From: an uncultured Altererythrobacter sp.
Lineage (GTDB): Bacteria > Pseudomonadota > Alphaproteobacteria > Sphingomonadales > Sphingomonadaceae
Assembly: GCA_938009055.1 (NCBI GenBank)
Contig: CALLIO010000259.1
Location: 1 to 8,122 of the forward strand
Length of the DNA: 8,122 nucleotides
Direction of reading: 5' to 3'
Under the pieces are notes generated by a model. The model was not told where the DNA came from. It was given only the letters and a program-made list of their open reading frames with translations, and ran no database searches. The position numbers and the translations under genes were made by a program. Below are positions 1 to 5,964 of the stretch, piece after piece (the first letter of the stretch is position 1; each line of letters starts with the position of its first letter).

Positions 1-111
1 GACGCCAATTGCTTCCCGATGATCCCGTCGGGCGCGGCGCATACCGAAATGCTGCTTTATGGCGATTCGGTTGACGGCACGATGGATGATGAAGCGAAGG
101 CTTTGGTTTAG
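1..111 (+). CDS. ilvB: acetolactate synthase large subunit, C-terminal fragment
   Basis: This is the last 36 residues plus stop of the catalytic subunit of acetohydroxyacid synthase, the ThDP enzyme that condenses pyruvate to acetolactate or pyruvate with 2-oxobutyrate to acetohydroxybutyrate, the first common step to valine, leucine and isoleucine. The window opens in frame 1. The segment FPMIPSGAAHTEMLLYGD followed by a C-terminal DDEAKALV is the characteristic end of bacterial IlvB/IlvI proteins. The gene is cut by the window edge, not by mutation, so its start, the ThDP and FAD regions and the promoter of the operon lie to the left. The stop TAG overlaps the ribosome-binding site of ilvN, and only ten bases separate the two genes, so they are co-transcribed and probably translationally linked, as expected for subunits of one enzyme. 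Confidence 0.93.
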   Translation, partial: DANCFPMIPSGAAHTEMLLYGDSVDGTMDDEAKALV

Positions 112-113
112 GA
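110..113 (+). promoter_or_regulatory. ribosome-binding site of ilvN
   Basis: AGGA overlaps the ilvB stop codon TAG and lies eight bases before the ATG at 122. It fixes the ilvN start there, not at an in-frame ATG at 59 that would lie inside ilvB and add 21 residues foreign to the family. Confidence 0.7.
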
Positions 114-121
114 CTGCTCTC

Positions 122-637
122 ATGAAAATCACAGAAGCCCAATCCGAACGCCATGTTCTCACCGTCGTGGTCGACAATGAAGCCGGTATCCTTGCGAAGA
201 TCGCGGGGCTGTTCACTGCGCGCGGATACAATATCGACAGTCTGACCGTGGCCGATATTAGCGCGGACCATGCCACAAGCCGGATCACCATCGTCACCAA
301 TGGTCCGCCTGAAGTGATCGACCAGATCGAGGCCCAGCTGGAACGGCTAGTGCCCGTTCACAAGGTCACCGATCTCACCACCGCTGGTCCGCATGTCGAG
401 CGCGAACTGGCGCTGGTCAAAGTTGACGGCACGGGCGAAGCGCGGGTCGAAGCCTTGCGGATTGCGGACGTTTTCCGCGCAAGCGTGGTCGACACCACTA
501 CCGAAAGCTTCGTGTTCGAGCTAACCGGCTCACCGGAAAAAATTGACAGTTTCATCGACCTGATGCGCGGTCTTGGTCTCGTTGAGGTCGGCCGATCAGG
601 GATCGTTGGTATGATGCGGGGCACCAGCGCCTCTTAA
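122..637 (+). CDS. ilvN: acetolactate synthase small (regulatory) subunit
   Basis: This is the regulatory subunit of acetohydroxyacid synthase; it activates IlvB and confers feedback inhibition by branched-chain amino acids. The 171-residue product has the normal length for the long small subunits. An N-terminal ACT domain spans roughly residues 11-84. It contains the DNEAG turn (Asn19, Gly22) and the RGYNI segment (Asn37), which correspond to the valine-contacting residues of E. coli IlvH, so valine sensitivity is predicted. The second, ACT-like C-terminal domain runs from about 90 to 165 and includes the conserved ELALVKV strand and the closing RSGIVGMMRG segment. The start was chosen by the AGGA ribosome-binding site and by the family's usual N-terminus; the longer in-frame ATG at 59 lies inside ilvB. 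The ilvC start follows 26 bases after the stop, with its own AGGA site at 654-657, indicating one operon. Confidence 0.96.
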   Translation: MKITEAQSERHVLTVVVDNEAGILAKIAGLFTARGYNIDSLTVADISADHATSRITIVTNGPPEVIDQIEAQLERLVPVHKVTDLTTAGPHVERELALVKVDGTGEARVEALRIADVFRASVVDTTTESFVFELTGSPEKIDSFIDLMRGLGLVEVGRSGIVGMMRGTSAS

Positions 638-663
638 AAGAACTTTTCGAAAAAGGACTATCC

Positions 664-1698
664 ATGAAAGTTTATTACGACGCCGATTGCGATCTTGATC
701 TGATCACCGGCAAAAAAGTCGCTGTTGTCGGCTATGGCAGCCAAGGGCACGCTCATGCGCAGAATTTGCGCGATAGCGGCGTGGGCGAAGTGGCGATTGC
801 TTTGCGCGAAGGGTCTGCGACCCGCAAGAAGGCAGAGGCTGCAGGCTTCAAGGTCTTGTCGAATTCAGAGGCCGCTGAATGGGCTGACCTTGTGATGATC
901 CTTGCTCCTGACGAGCATCAAGCCGCGATCTATGCCGACGATATTGCAGGCCGGATGAAGCCGGGAAGCGCCCTCGCCTTCGCTCACGGTCTCAACATCC
1001 ATTTCGGCCTGATCGAAGCGCCAGCTGACATTGACGTAATCATGATTGCACCCAAAGGGCCTGGCCACACAGTGCGCAGCGAATATCAGCGCGGCGGCGG
1101 CGTGCCTTGCCTCGTGGCAGTGCATCAGGAATGCGAACAAAGCGCGGGCAATGGCCATGCGAAAGCGCTCGCCCTTTCCTACGCCAGTGCTGTTGGCGGC
1201 GGCCGTTCCGGCATTATCGAGACCAACTTCCGCGAGGAATGCGAAACCGATCTGTTCGGCGAGCAGGCTGTGCTGTGCGGTGGGATCACCCATCTGATCC
1301 AAGCTGGTTTCGAGACATTGACCGAGGCGGGATACGCGCCGGAAATGGCCTATTTTGAATGCTTGCATGAAACCAAGTTGATCGTTGATCTGCTTTATGA
1401 AGGCGGCATCGCGAACATGCGCTATTCAATCAGCAACACTGCGGAATATGGCGACATCAAAACCGGCCCGCGGATCATCACAGATGAGACCAAGGCCGAA
1501 ATGAAGCGCGTTTTGGAAGACATCCAATCGGGGCGCTTTGTGAAAGATTTTGTCCTCGACAACCGTGCTGGTCAGCCTGAGCTCAAAGCATCTCGGAAGG
1601 CTGCGGAACGCCATCCGATCGAGGAAACCGGTGCTGAGCTGCGCGCCATGATGTCGTGGATTGGCGCGAACAAGCTGGTCGACAAAGAGGTCAACTAA
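664..1698 (+). CDS. ilvC: ketol-acid reductoisomerase, class I (NADP+)
   Basis: This enzyme isomerises and reduces acetolactate or acetohydroxybutyrate to the dihydroxy-acids with Mg2+ and NADPH, the second common step of valine, leucine and isoleucine synthesis. The 344-residue protein begins with a Rossmann domain carrying GYGSQGHA (residues 23-30). Arg48, Ser51 and Thr53 sit in the loop that normally binds the NADP 2'-phosphate. His108 and Lys131 are in conserved positions. The knotted C-terminal domain holds the metal and substrate residues Asp196, Glu200, Glu232, Glu236 and Ser257; these match the textbook class I positions shifted by six. The protein is about five residues longer than the usual ~339, accounted for by extra residues in the segment after VAVHQ (about 154-168). 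AGGA at 654-657 supports the ATG at 664. It lies directly behind ilvN, in the order common in Proteobacteria. Confidence 0.97.
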   Translation: MKVYYDADCDLDLITGKKVAVVGYGSQGHAHAQNLRDSGVGEVAIALREGSATRKKAEAAGFKVLSNSEAAEWADLVMILAPDEHQAAIYADDIAGRMKPGSALAFAHGLNIHFGLIEAPADIDVIMIAPKGPGHTVRSEYQRGGGVPCLVAVHQECEQSAGNGHAKALALSYASAVGGGRSGIIETNFREECETDLFGEQAVLCGGITHLIQAGFETLTEAGYAPEMAYFECLHETKLIVDLLYEGGIANMRYSISNTAEYGDIKTGPRIITDETKAEMKRVLEDIQSGRFVKDFVLDNRAGQPELKASRKAAERHPIEETGAELRAMMSWIGANKLVDKEVN

Positions 1699-1729
1699 GC
1701 ACACCAAGCAGCCATCCTAGAAAGCCACA

Positions 1730-2323
1730 ATGCGTAAGCTATCGACCATCCAGATCGCTTTCGCATTGTGCGCTTTGGCTTGGTCTGTGATTGTCTTGCG
1801 CGCGATCTTCGTCGAGACACCCAAGCGCGAAACCATCGCCTCTGAAGCTGCGCTCACAGCCTTCGCCAAAACCAAGCTCGACGATTTGCAAGAGCAATCC
1901 TTTGCAGGAAACCGCGAATATTGCGGACTTATCTTCGAGGATGACGAAGGCACGCTCAGCGTCTCTGACATATCCGCTGGATCAACCAGCGCCTGCTCAT
2001 TCTCATGGCAAGTGCCGTTTGGTCTTTATGCCATCGCCTCCTTCCACACACACGGCGGGTTTGACCGGGACTATGATGGCGAAGCCCCCTCCCTTCTGGA
2101 TCTGGAAACCGATTTCGATGAGCGAATCGATGGCTTCATCTCAACACCGGGAGGCCGCTTGTGGCATATCGATTGGGACGTGGAGATCGCAACGCAAGTT
2201 TGCGGCGAGAATTGTTTAAGCCAAGATCCAAAATACGAACCTTGCGACGGCTTTCTGCCCGAACAGGAGTACAGCCTTGCCGAGTTGCGCGAACGCGCGC
2301 GCAGCGATAGCGGTGAGTGCTAA
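1730..2323 (+). CDS. membrane-anchored DUF4329/JAB-like protein, putative metallopeptidase
   Basis: The 197-residue product starts with one hydrophobic segment (about 8-28) after a short basic N-terminus, so it is probably an inner-membrane-anchored or exported protein with its domain in the periplasm. Residues 62-150 read as a DUF4329 domain: REYCGLIF with Glu63, then ASFHTHGG with His106 and His108, then PSLLD with Ser121 and Asp124, then STPGGRLW. Glu...HxH...SxxD is the zinc-binding signature of the JAB/JAMM metallopeptidase fold, and all its residues are present, although the HxH-to-Ser gap is 12 residues, longer than the 7 of classical JAMM. Several cysteines (65, 89, 158, 162, 172) could form disulfides. 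Its substrate is unknown. It begins 31 bases after ilvC with only a weak ribosome-binding site and overlaps the next gene by one base. The family assignment is recalled from motif knowledge, and the activity is inference. Confidence 0.75.
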   Translation: MRKLSTIQIAFALCALAWSVIVLRAIFVETPKRETIASEAALTAFAKTKLDDLQEQSFAGNREYCGLIFEDDEGTLSVSDISAGSTSACSFSWQVPFGLYAIASFHTHGGFDRDYDGEAPSLLDLETDFDERIDGFISTPGGRLWHIDWDVEIATQVCGENCLSQDPKYEPCDGFLPEQEYSLAELRERARSDSGEC

Positions 2324-2325
2324 TG
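2312..2325 (+). promoter_or_regulatory. ribosome-binding site and TAATG stop-start overlap setting the lldD start
   Basis: GGTGA at 2312-2316 lies six bases before the ATG at 2323, whose A is the last base of the preceding TAA stop. The alternative in-frame GTG at 2317 would overlap the preceding gene further and has no site at a suitable distance. The TAATG arrangement suggests translational coupling between the DUF4329 gene and the dehydrogenase. Confidence 0.6.
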
Positions 2326-3471
2326 AGACTCAACGACTGCCATAACATCGAAGATTTCCGGCTGTTGGCGAAGGCGCGGCTGCCCTGGCCCGTGTTCGAT
2401 TATATTGATGGCGCGGCAGATGATGAGCTTACCAAAGCGCGCAACACCGATGCTTATGGCAGCTTTGATCTAGTGCCCGATGTCCTTGCGGGCGTTGAAA
2501 CCATTGACACCAGTTGCACGATCCTTGGGCGCAAAAGCGCCCTTCCCCTGATGCTATCGCCTACTGCTGTCCAGCGCGCCTTTCACTGGCAAGGCGAAAC
2601 GGCGGTCGCAAAAGCAGCGGAAAAATTCGGCCTATGGTTCGGTATCTCAAGCCTAGCGACGCGCAGCATTGAAGAGATCGCGGCGCTCACCAGTGGCCCT
2701 AAGCTGTTCCAACTCTATGTTCATAAGGACAAGGGCCTCAACCAAAGCATGATCGAACGCTGTCAGGCATCAGGCTTTGATGCGCTGGCGCTGACCGTCG
2801 ACACCATCGTTTCGGGCAAGCGCGAACGATGCTTACGGTCGGGCTTCACCACGCCGCCCCGCTTCACGCCTTCTGCTGTTTGGAGTTATGCGACGCGCCC
2901 ACGCTGGACCCTTGATTACCTTTTGCGCGAGAAGTTCACCCTGCCCAATCTCGACACGCATGTAGAACAAGGATCGAGCAAGGCCGTGTCGATTGCAGAC
3001 TATTTCAACACCATGCTCGACACCGCGATGGACTGGGATACGGCAGCTACAATCAGGCAGGATTGGGGCGGAAAGTTCGCACTCAAAGGGGTGATGAGTG
3101 CAAGAGATGCGCGGCGAGCGGTCGATATTGGCGCAGACGCGATCATGATCTCGAACCACGGCGGACGGCAATTGGATGGGTCGCGCGCACCCTTTGATCA
3201 ATTGCCAGAGATTGTCGATGCGGTTGGCGGCGAGATTGAGATCATCTGCGACGGTGGGGTCCGGCGCGGAACCCATGCTCTCAAGTCACTATGCGCTGGC
3301 GCCACGGCAGCATCGGGCGGGCGGCTCTATCTTTATGCTTTGGCAGCAGCCGGGCAAGATGGCGTGGAGCGCGCACTTGGAATTCTCAAAGACGAGATTG
3401 AACGCGGCATGCGATTGATGGGCGTCACTTCCACCGCGCAACTCGATCCAAGCCGCATTCGCCGGCGCTAG
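2323..3471 (+). CDS. lldD: FMN-dependent alpha-hydroxy-acid dehydrogenase/oxidase (L-lactate dehydrogenase family)
   Basis: This is an FMN TIM-barrel enzyme that oxidises an L-2-hydroxy acid to the 2-oxo acid. L-lactate, with electrons passed to the respiratory chain, is the commonest substrate, but the sequence does not decide the substrate. The 382-residue protein carries the full catalytic set of the family: Tyr27 in FDYIDGAADDE, Tyr132 in FQLYVHKDKG, Asp160 in LTVDT, Lys255 in LKG, and His279 and Arg282 in SNHGGRQLDG, with the FMN-phosphate region DGGVRRG (310-316) and GGR (332-334). The last region is slightly divergent: GGRLYLYALA stands where IGRPYLYGLA is usual. Length is normal for the family. 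Position behind ilvC and DUF4329 with a one-base overlap points to co-transcription; a role in oxidising 2-hydroxy acids derived from branched-chain keto acids is possible but unproven. The symbol is by family resemblance only. Confidence 0.88.
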   Translation: MRLNDCHNIEDFRLLAKARLPWPVFDYIDGAADDELTKARNTDAYGSFDLVPDVLAGVETIDTSCTILGRKSALPLMLSPTAVQRAFHWQGETAVAKAAEKFGLWFGISSLATRSIEEIAALTSGPKLFQLYVHKDKGLNQSMIERCQASGFDALALTVDTIVSGKRERCLRSGFTTPPRFTPSAVWSYATRPRWTLDYLLREKFTLPNLDTHVEQGSSKAVSIADYFNTMLDTAMDWDTAATIRQDWGGKFALKGVMSARDARRAVDIGADAIMISNHGGRQLDGSRAPFDQLPEIVDAVGGEIEIICDGGVRRGTHALKSLCAGATAASGGRLYLYALAAAGQDGVERALGILKDEIERGMRLMGVTSTAQLDPSRIRRR

Positions 3472-3570
3472 GCTGTGGCATTCTTGGGCTAAGTATCACT
3501 CGTCAAAAATGGCTGGAACATGCACACGTCTCTGCTAATCGTCTGGGCAAGCAGCAAAGGAATTGGATAG

Positions 3571-4041
3571 ATGTCAATCTGGCAATCAAAACTGGCCCGC
3601 CTCTCTTTTGCAGCCTCTATCCCGCTTGCATTGGCTGGATGCGAAAGCCAATCGAGCGCCGATCAACAACAGCAGGTCAGCGACTTTGCCGAGCGGATCA
3701 ACAAGACAACGCCTGCTGCGGTCGCCGACGGATCGCAATCTGCGCCCTCTCAAAGCGACGCTGTGAAAGCCGCTACCCGCGAAGGAGCCGCCGATGGCCC
3801 ATTTGAGGCTGGCACGGGAACGGATCCGGCTTCAGCCAATTGCAGCGCGCCCAAGGTTGCGCCCTTTTATGGCCGCAAGGCTGATCAGCTTACGCAAGAT
3901 GCAATCATGGCGGCGGTCGCGCCGCACACCAATGTGCGCTTTGCTGAGGCTGGATTTGAAGTCGAGGCAGACGCCAGTTCTGACCGGCTCAACATCATGC
4001 TCGATGTCAACGGCGTGATTAGAGACGCACGCTGCGGATAA
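3571..4041 (+). CDS. lipoprotein resembling peptidase inhibitor family I78
   Basis: The 156-residue product has a lipoprotein signal: basic start, hydrophobic stretch, and the lipobox LALAGC with the acylated cysteine at 24. A Gln/Ser/Ala-rich linker (25-88) follows, likely disordered. The C-terminal domain, about 90-156, begins with NCSAPKVAPFYGR and ends with SDRLNIMLDVNGVIRDARCG. The opening Cys91, the RLNI...D..G.I strand pair and the closing Cys155-Gly match the pattern of I78 inhibitors (potato-inhibitor-like fold, inhibiting serine proteases), with the two cysteines able to form a disulfide. It would act on the periplasmic face or outer membrane. AAAGGA at 3556-3561 lies nine bases before the ATG. 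It follows lldD after 99 bases that hold no clear promoter or terminator, so it could be read through or have a weak promoter of its own. The inhibitor function is inferred from motif resemblance. Confidence 0.72.
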   Translation: MSIWQSKLARLSFAASIPLALAGCESQSSADQQQQVSDFAERINKTTPAAVADGSQSAPSQSDAVKAATREGAADGPFEAGTGTDPASANCSAPKVAPFYGRKADQLTQDAIMAAVAPHTNVRFAEAGFEVEADASSDRLNIMLDVNGVIRDARCG

Positions 4042-4074
4042 TTGCCCTTTTCACAAGGTGTGGCGCACAATTGC

Positions 4075-4104
4075 TTGCAAGTGAGAGCCAAATCGGCGAA
4101 TAAA
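4075..4104 (+). promoter_or_regulatory. candidate sigma-70-type promoter for leuL-leuA
   Basis: TTGCAA at 4075-4080 and AATAAA at 4099-4104, separated by 18 bases, each match four of six consensus positions. Transcription would be expected to begin at about 4110-4112, that is at the leader-peptide ATG. The match is weak and rests mainly on position within the intergenic region before the leader. Confidence 0.35.
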
Positions 4105-4110
4105 ACAATC

Positions 4111-4161
4111 ATGAAACGGCACCAAGCACTCCTACTACGACTTACGCGCCCTTGGGCGTGA
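4111..4161 (+). CDS. leucine leader peptide upstream of leuA (attenuator peptide)
   Basis: A 16-codon open reading frame encodes MKRHQALLLRLTRPWA and ends with TGA. Residues 7, 8, 9 and 11 are leucine (CTC CTA CTA, then CTT after one Arg), so four of five consecutive codons demand Leu-tRNA, and two are CTA, usually a low-use codon in GC-rich genomes. Such a Leu cluster 84 bases before a 2-isopropylmalate synthase gene is the arrangement of leuL attenuation in Proteobacteria: ribosome stalling at the Leu codons when charged Leu-tRNA is scarce changes the downstream RNA fold and permits leuA transcription. The 3' end of the frame itself lies in the first hairpin (4145-4160). No Shine-Dalgarno is visible before the ATG, which fits a leaderless transcript beginning at or next to it. 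No homologue was compared, so identification rests on codon content, position and RNA pairing. Confidence 0.7.
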   Translation: MKRHQALLLRLTRPWA

Positions 4162-4216
4162 CCTGACGCGTGCACAGGGCGCGCGTGGGCGCTCAAGGGA
4201 ACATAGCCGCACTTTT
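4145..4216 (+). promoter_or_regulatory. leuA attenuator RNA with mutually exclusive pairings and weak terminator
   Basis: Several pairings compete. CGCGCC 4145-4150 folds with GGCGTG 4155-4160 around a CTTG loop (one G-U pair). ACGCG(T)G 4166-4172 folds with C(G)CGCGT 4180-4186. CGCGCCC 4145-4151 can instead pair perfectly with GGGCGCG 4177-4183. GCGCCC 4146-4151 can pair with GGGCGC 4187-4192, and CCCTTG 4149-4154 with CAAGGG 4194-4199. A weak terminator-like stem, GTGGGC 4185-4190 with GCC 4206-4208 and CAC 4210-4212, runs straight into TTTT at 4213-4216. The 5' arm 4145-4151 lies within the leader frame just after the Leu codons, where a stalled ribosome would cover it. The pairings are seen in the sequence; which ones form, and the switch, are inferred. 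Confidence 0.5.
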
Positions 4217-4244
4217 CGCTTCCAATTCAGTTTGAGCTGCCATC

Positions 4245-5948
4245 ATGACCACGCCTGACAATACTCCCGCCAATATGCTGCGCGATCCCTCGCGCAAATA
4301 CCGCGCATTTCCGCAGATTGATCTGCCCGATCGGCAATGGCCGTCCAAGACTATTACCGTCCCGCCCCGCTGGCTCTCGACCGATCTGCGCGACGGGAAC
4401 CAGTCGATCATTGATCCGATGGATGCGGTTAAGAAAAACCGCTTCTTCGATCTCCTCGTCGAAGTGGGCGTGAAAGAGATAGAGGTAGGCTTCCCCAGTG
4501 CTGGCGCCACGGAATTTGACTTCATCAACGAGCTTGTCCGCTCTGGCCGCGTTCCCGATGATGTGATGGTTCAAGTTCTCACCCAAAGCCGCGAAGATTT
4601 GATCCGCACCAGCTTCGAAAGCTTGGATGGCGCGCATTCTGCCATCGTCCATCTCTACAATGCCGTCTCGCCTGCATGGCGCGATATTGTCTTCCGCATG
4701 AGCAAGGATGAAGTGCGTGAGATAGCCCGAGATGGGGCCAAGATCATGCGAGACGAGGCCGCCAAACGTCCTGACACTGATTGGCATTTCCAATACTCGC
4801 CAGAGACATTCTCCACCGCCGAAATCGACTTTTCGATTGAGGTTTGCGAAGCAGTGATGGAGGTTTTGGCGCCAACACCGGATCGCCCAATCATCCTCAA
4901 CCTGCCTGCCACGGTAGAGGCGGCAACACCCAATATCTATGCCGATCAGATCGAGTATTTCTGCCGCAACCTTCCCAATCGCAAAAGCGCGATAATCTCG
5001 CTCCACACCCATAATGACCGCGGGACCGGCGTTGCTGCCGCTGAGCTTGGTCTGATGGCAGGGGCAGACCGGGTAGAGGGATGCCTCTTCGGGAATGGCG
5101 AACGGACCGGCAATTGCTGCCTCGTTACCATGGCGCTGAACATGTACACTCAAGGCGTCCATCCGCAGCTTGATTTCTCCGACATCGACCGCGTGATCGA
5201 GACGGTGGAATATTGCAACGAGCTTCCTGTGCACCAACGCCATCCCTATGGCGGCGAGCTGGTTTTCACTGCTTTCTCTGGCAGCCATCAGGATGCGATC
5301 AAAAAGGGTTTTGCCGCCAACGAAACGCAAAATGACGAGCAATGGCGCGTGCCCTATCTGCCGATTGATCCCGCTGATCTGGGCCGCGATTATGAAGCGG
5401 TTATCCGCGTCAATTCGCAAAGCGGAAAAGGCGGCTTTGCCTGGGTTCTTGAGCAGGATCAGGGCCTGAAACTCCCTAAGAAGATGCAGGCTGATTTCTC
5501 GCCCCATGTCCAGCACATGGCAGATGAGCTTGGCCGCGAGCTCAATGCAGATGACATTTGGGAAGCCTTCAAACGCGCTTACCATGTCCAAACGCCCAAC
5601 AAGCATTTCCAGCTAGTCAGCTATGAGGAAAGCCGTGCGTCCGATGGCACACGCCTGTTCACAGGCACCATCGCGGTCGCCGGAAAAGAGCAATCGGTCA
5701 GCGGGCGCGGCAATGGTCTGATTTCCAGTGTCGTCACGACCCTGGAACAAAGCTTCGATCTCGACCTTAAAATCCTCGACTATACTGAGCATGCGCTGGG
5801 CACTGGCAGAGATGCCCGGGCCGCTGCTTACCTCAAGTGCGAGAGTAAGGGCGAGGTAATCTGGGCCTGCGGAATTGACGAGGATGTTGCAACCGCCAGC
5901 GTTCGGGCCGTGGTCAGCGCAGCCAATACAGTGGTCGCCCTAAACTAG
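4245..5948 (+). CDS. leuA: 2-isopropylmalate synthase, long form
   Basis: This enzyme condenses acetyl-CoA with 2-oxoisovalerate to 2-isopropylmalate, the committed step of leucine synthesis. The 567-residue protein is of the long type found in actinobacteria and many alphaproteobacteria. The TIM-barrel catalytic domain spans about 40-320. STDLRDGNQ holds Arg49 and Asp50, YSPET holds Glu187, LHTHND holds His254 and His256, and GNGERTGN ends in Asn290. All correspond to the catalytic and metal-binding residues of Mycobacterium tuberculosis LeuA with a constant offset of 31. A linker domain follows, then the C-terminal regulatory domain (about 430-567) with SGRGNGLISS, the region that binds leucine in feedback inhibition. 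The ATG at 4245 lacks a strong ribosome-binding site (only TTGAG nearby); the next Met, at residue 11, has none either. The leader peptide and attenuator directly upstream indicate leucine-controlled expression. A hairpin at 5965-6000 ends the gene. Confidence 0.97.
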   Translation: MTTPDNTPANMLRDPSRKYRAFPQIDLPDRQWPSKTITVPPRWLSTDLRDGNQSIIDPMDAVKKNRFFDLLVEVGVKEIEVGFPSAGATEFDFINELVRSGRVPDDVMVQVLTQSREDLIRTSFESLDGAHSAIVHLYNAVSPAWRDIVFRMSKDEVREIARDGAKIMRDEAAKRPDTDWHFQYSPETFSTAEIDFSIEVCEAVMEVLAPTPDRPIILNLPATVEAATPNIYADQIEYFCRNLPNRKSAIISLHTHNDRGTGVAAAELGLMAGADRVEGCLFGNGERTGNCCLVTMALNMYTQGVHPQLDFSDIDRVIETVEYCNELPVHQRHPYGGELVFTAFSGSHQDAIKKGFAANETQNDEQWRVPYLPIDPADLGRDYEAVIRVNSQSGKGGFAWVLEQDQGLKLPKKMQADFSPHVQHMADELGRELNADDIWEAFKRAYHVQTPNKHFQLVSYEESRASDGTRLFTGTIAVAGKEQSVSGRGNGLISSVVTTLEQSFDLDLKILDYTEHALGTGRDARAAAYLKCESKGEVIWACGIDEDVATASVRAVVSAANTVVALN

Positions 5949-5964
5949 CTTGGAACAATAGGTA

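Noticed and set aside
59..121. 21-residue N-terminal extension of IlvN from the ATG at 59
   Set aside because: It overlaps the ilvB coding end in another frame, has no ribosome-binding site, and the encoded residues are unlike the family; the AGGA at 110-113 selects 122.
865..1368. 167-codon minus-strand frame opposite ilvC
   Set aside because: It lies wholly inside a highly conserved ilvC and encodes nothing recognisable; it is explained by the GC-rich codon pattern.
3472..3570. Promoter or terminator between lldD and the lipoprotein gene
   Set aside because: No hairpin with T-run and no convincing -35/-10 pair with acceptable spacing was found in these 99 bases.
1730..4041. The JAB-like protein and I78-like lipoprotein as a toxin-immunity or protease-inhibitor pair
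   Set aside because: They are separated by lldD, the predicted inhibitor class targets serine proteases and not zinc metallopeptidases, and there is no polymorphic toxin architecture.
4081..4161. Longer leader peptide beginning at an in-frame GTG at 4081
   Set aside because: GTG is a weaker start, no ribosome-binding site precedes it at proper distance, and it lies upstream of the candidate -10 box; the ATG at 4111 is simpler.
4227..5606. 459-codon open frame on the minus strand opposite leuA
   Set aside because: It is a codon-bias shadow of leuA: no recognisable domain or signal, and the plus-strand frame is an unambiguous LeuA with every catalytic residue.
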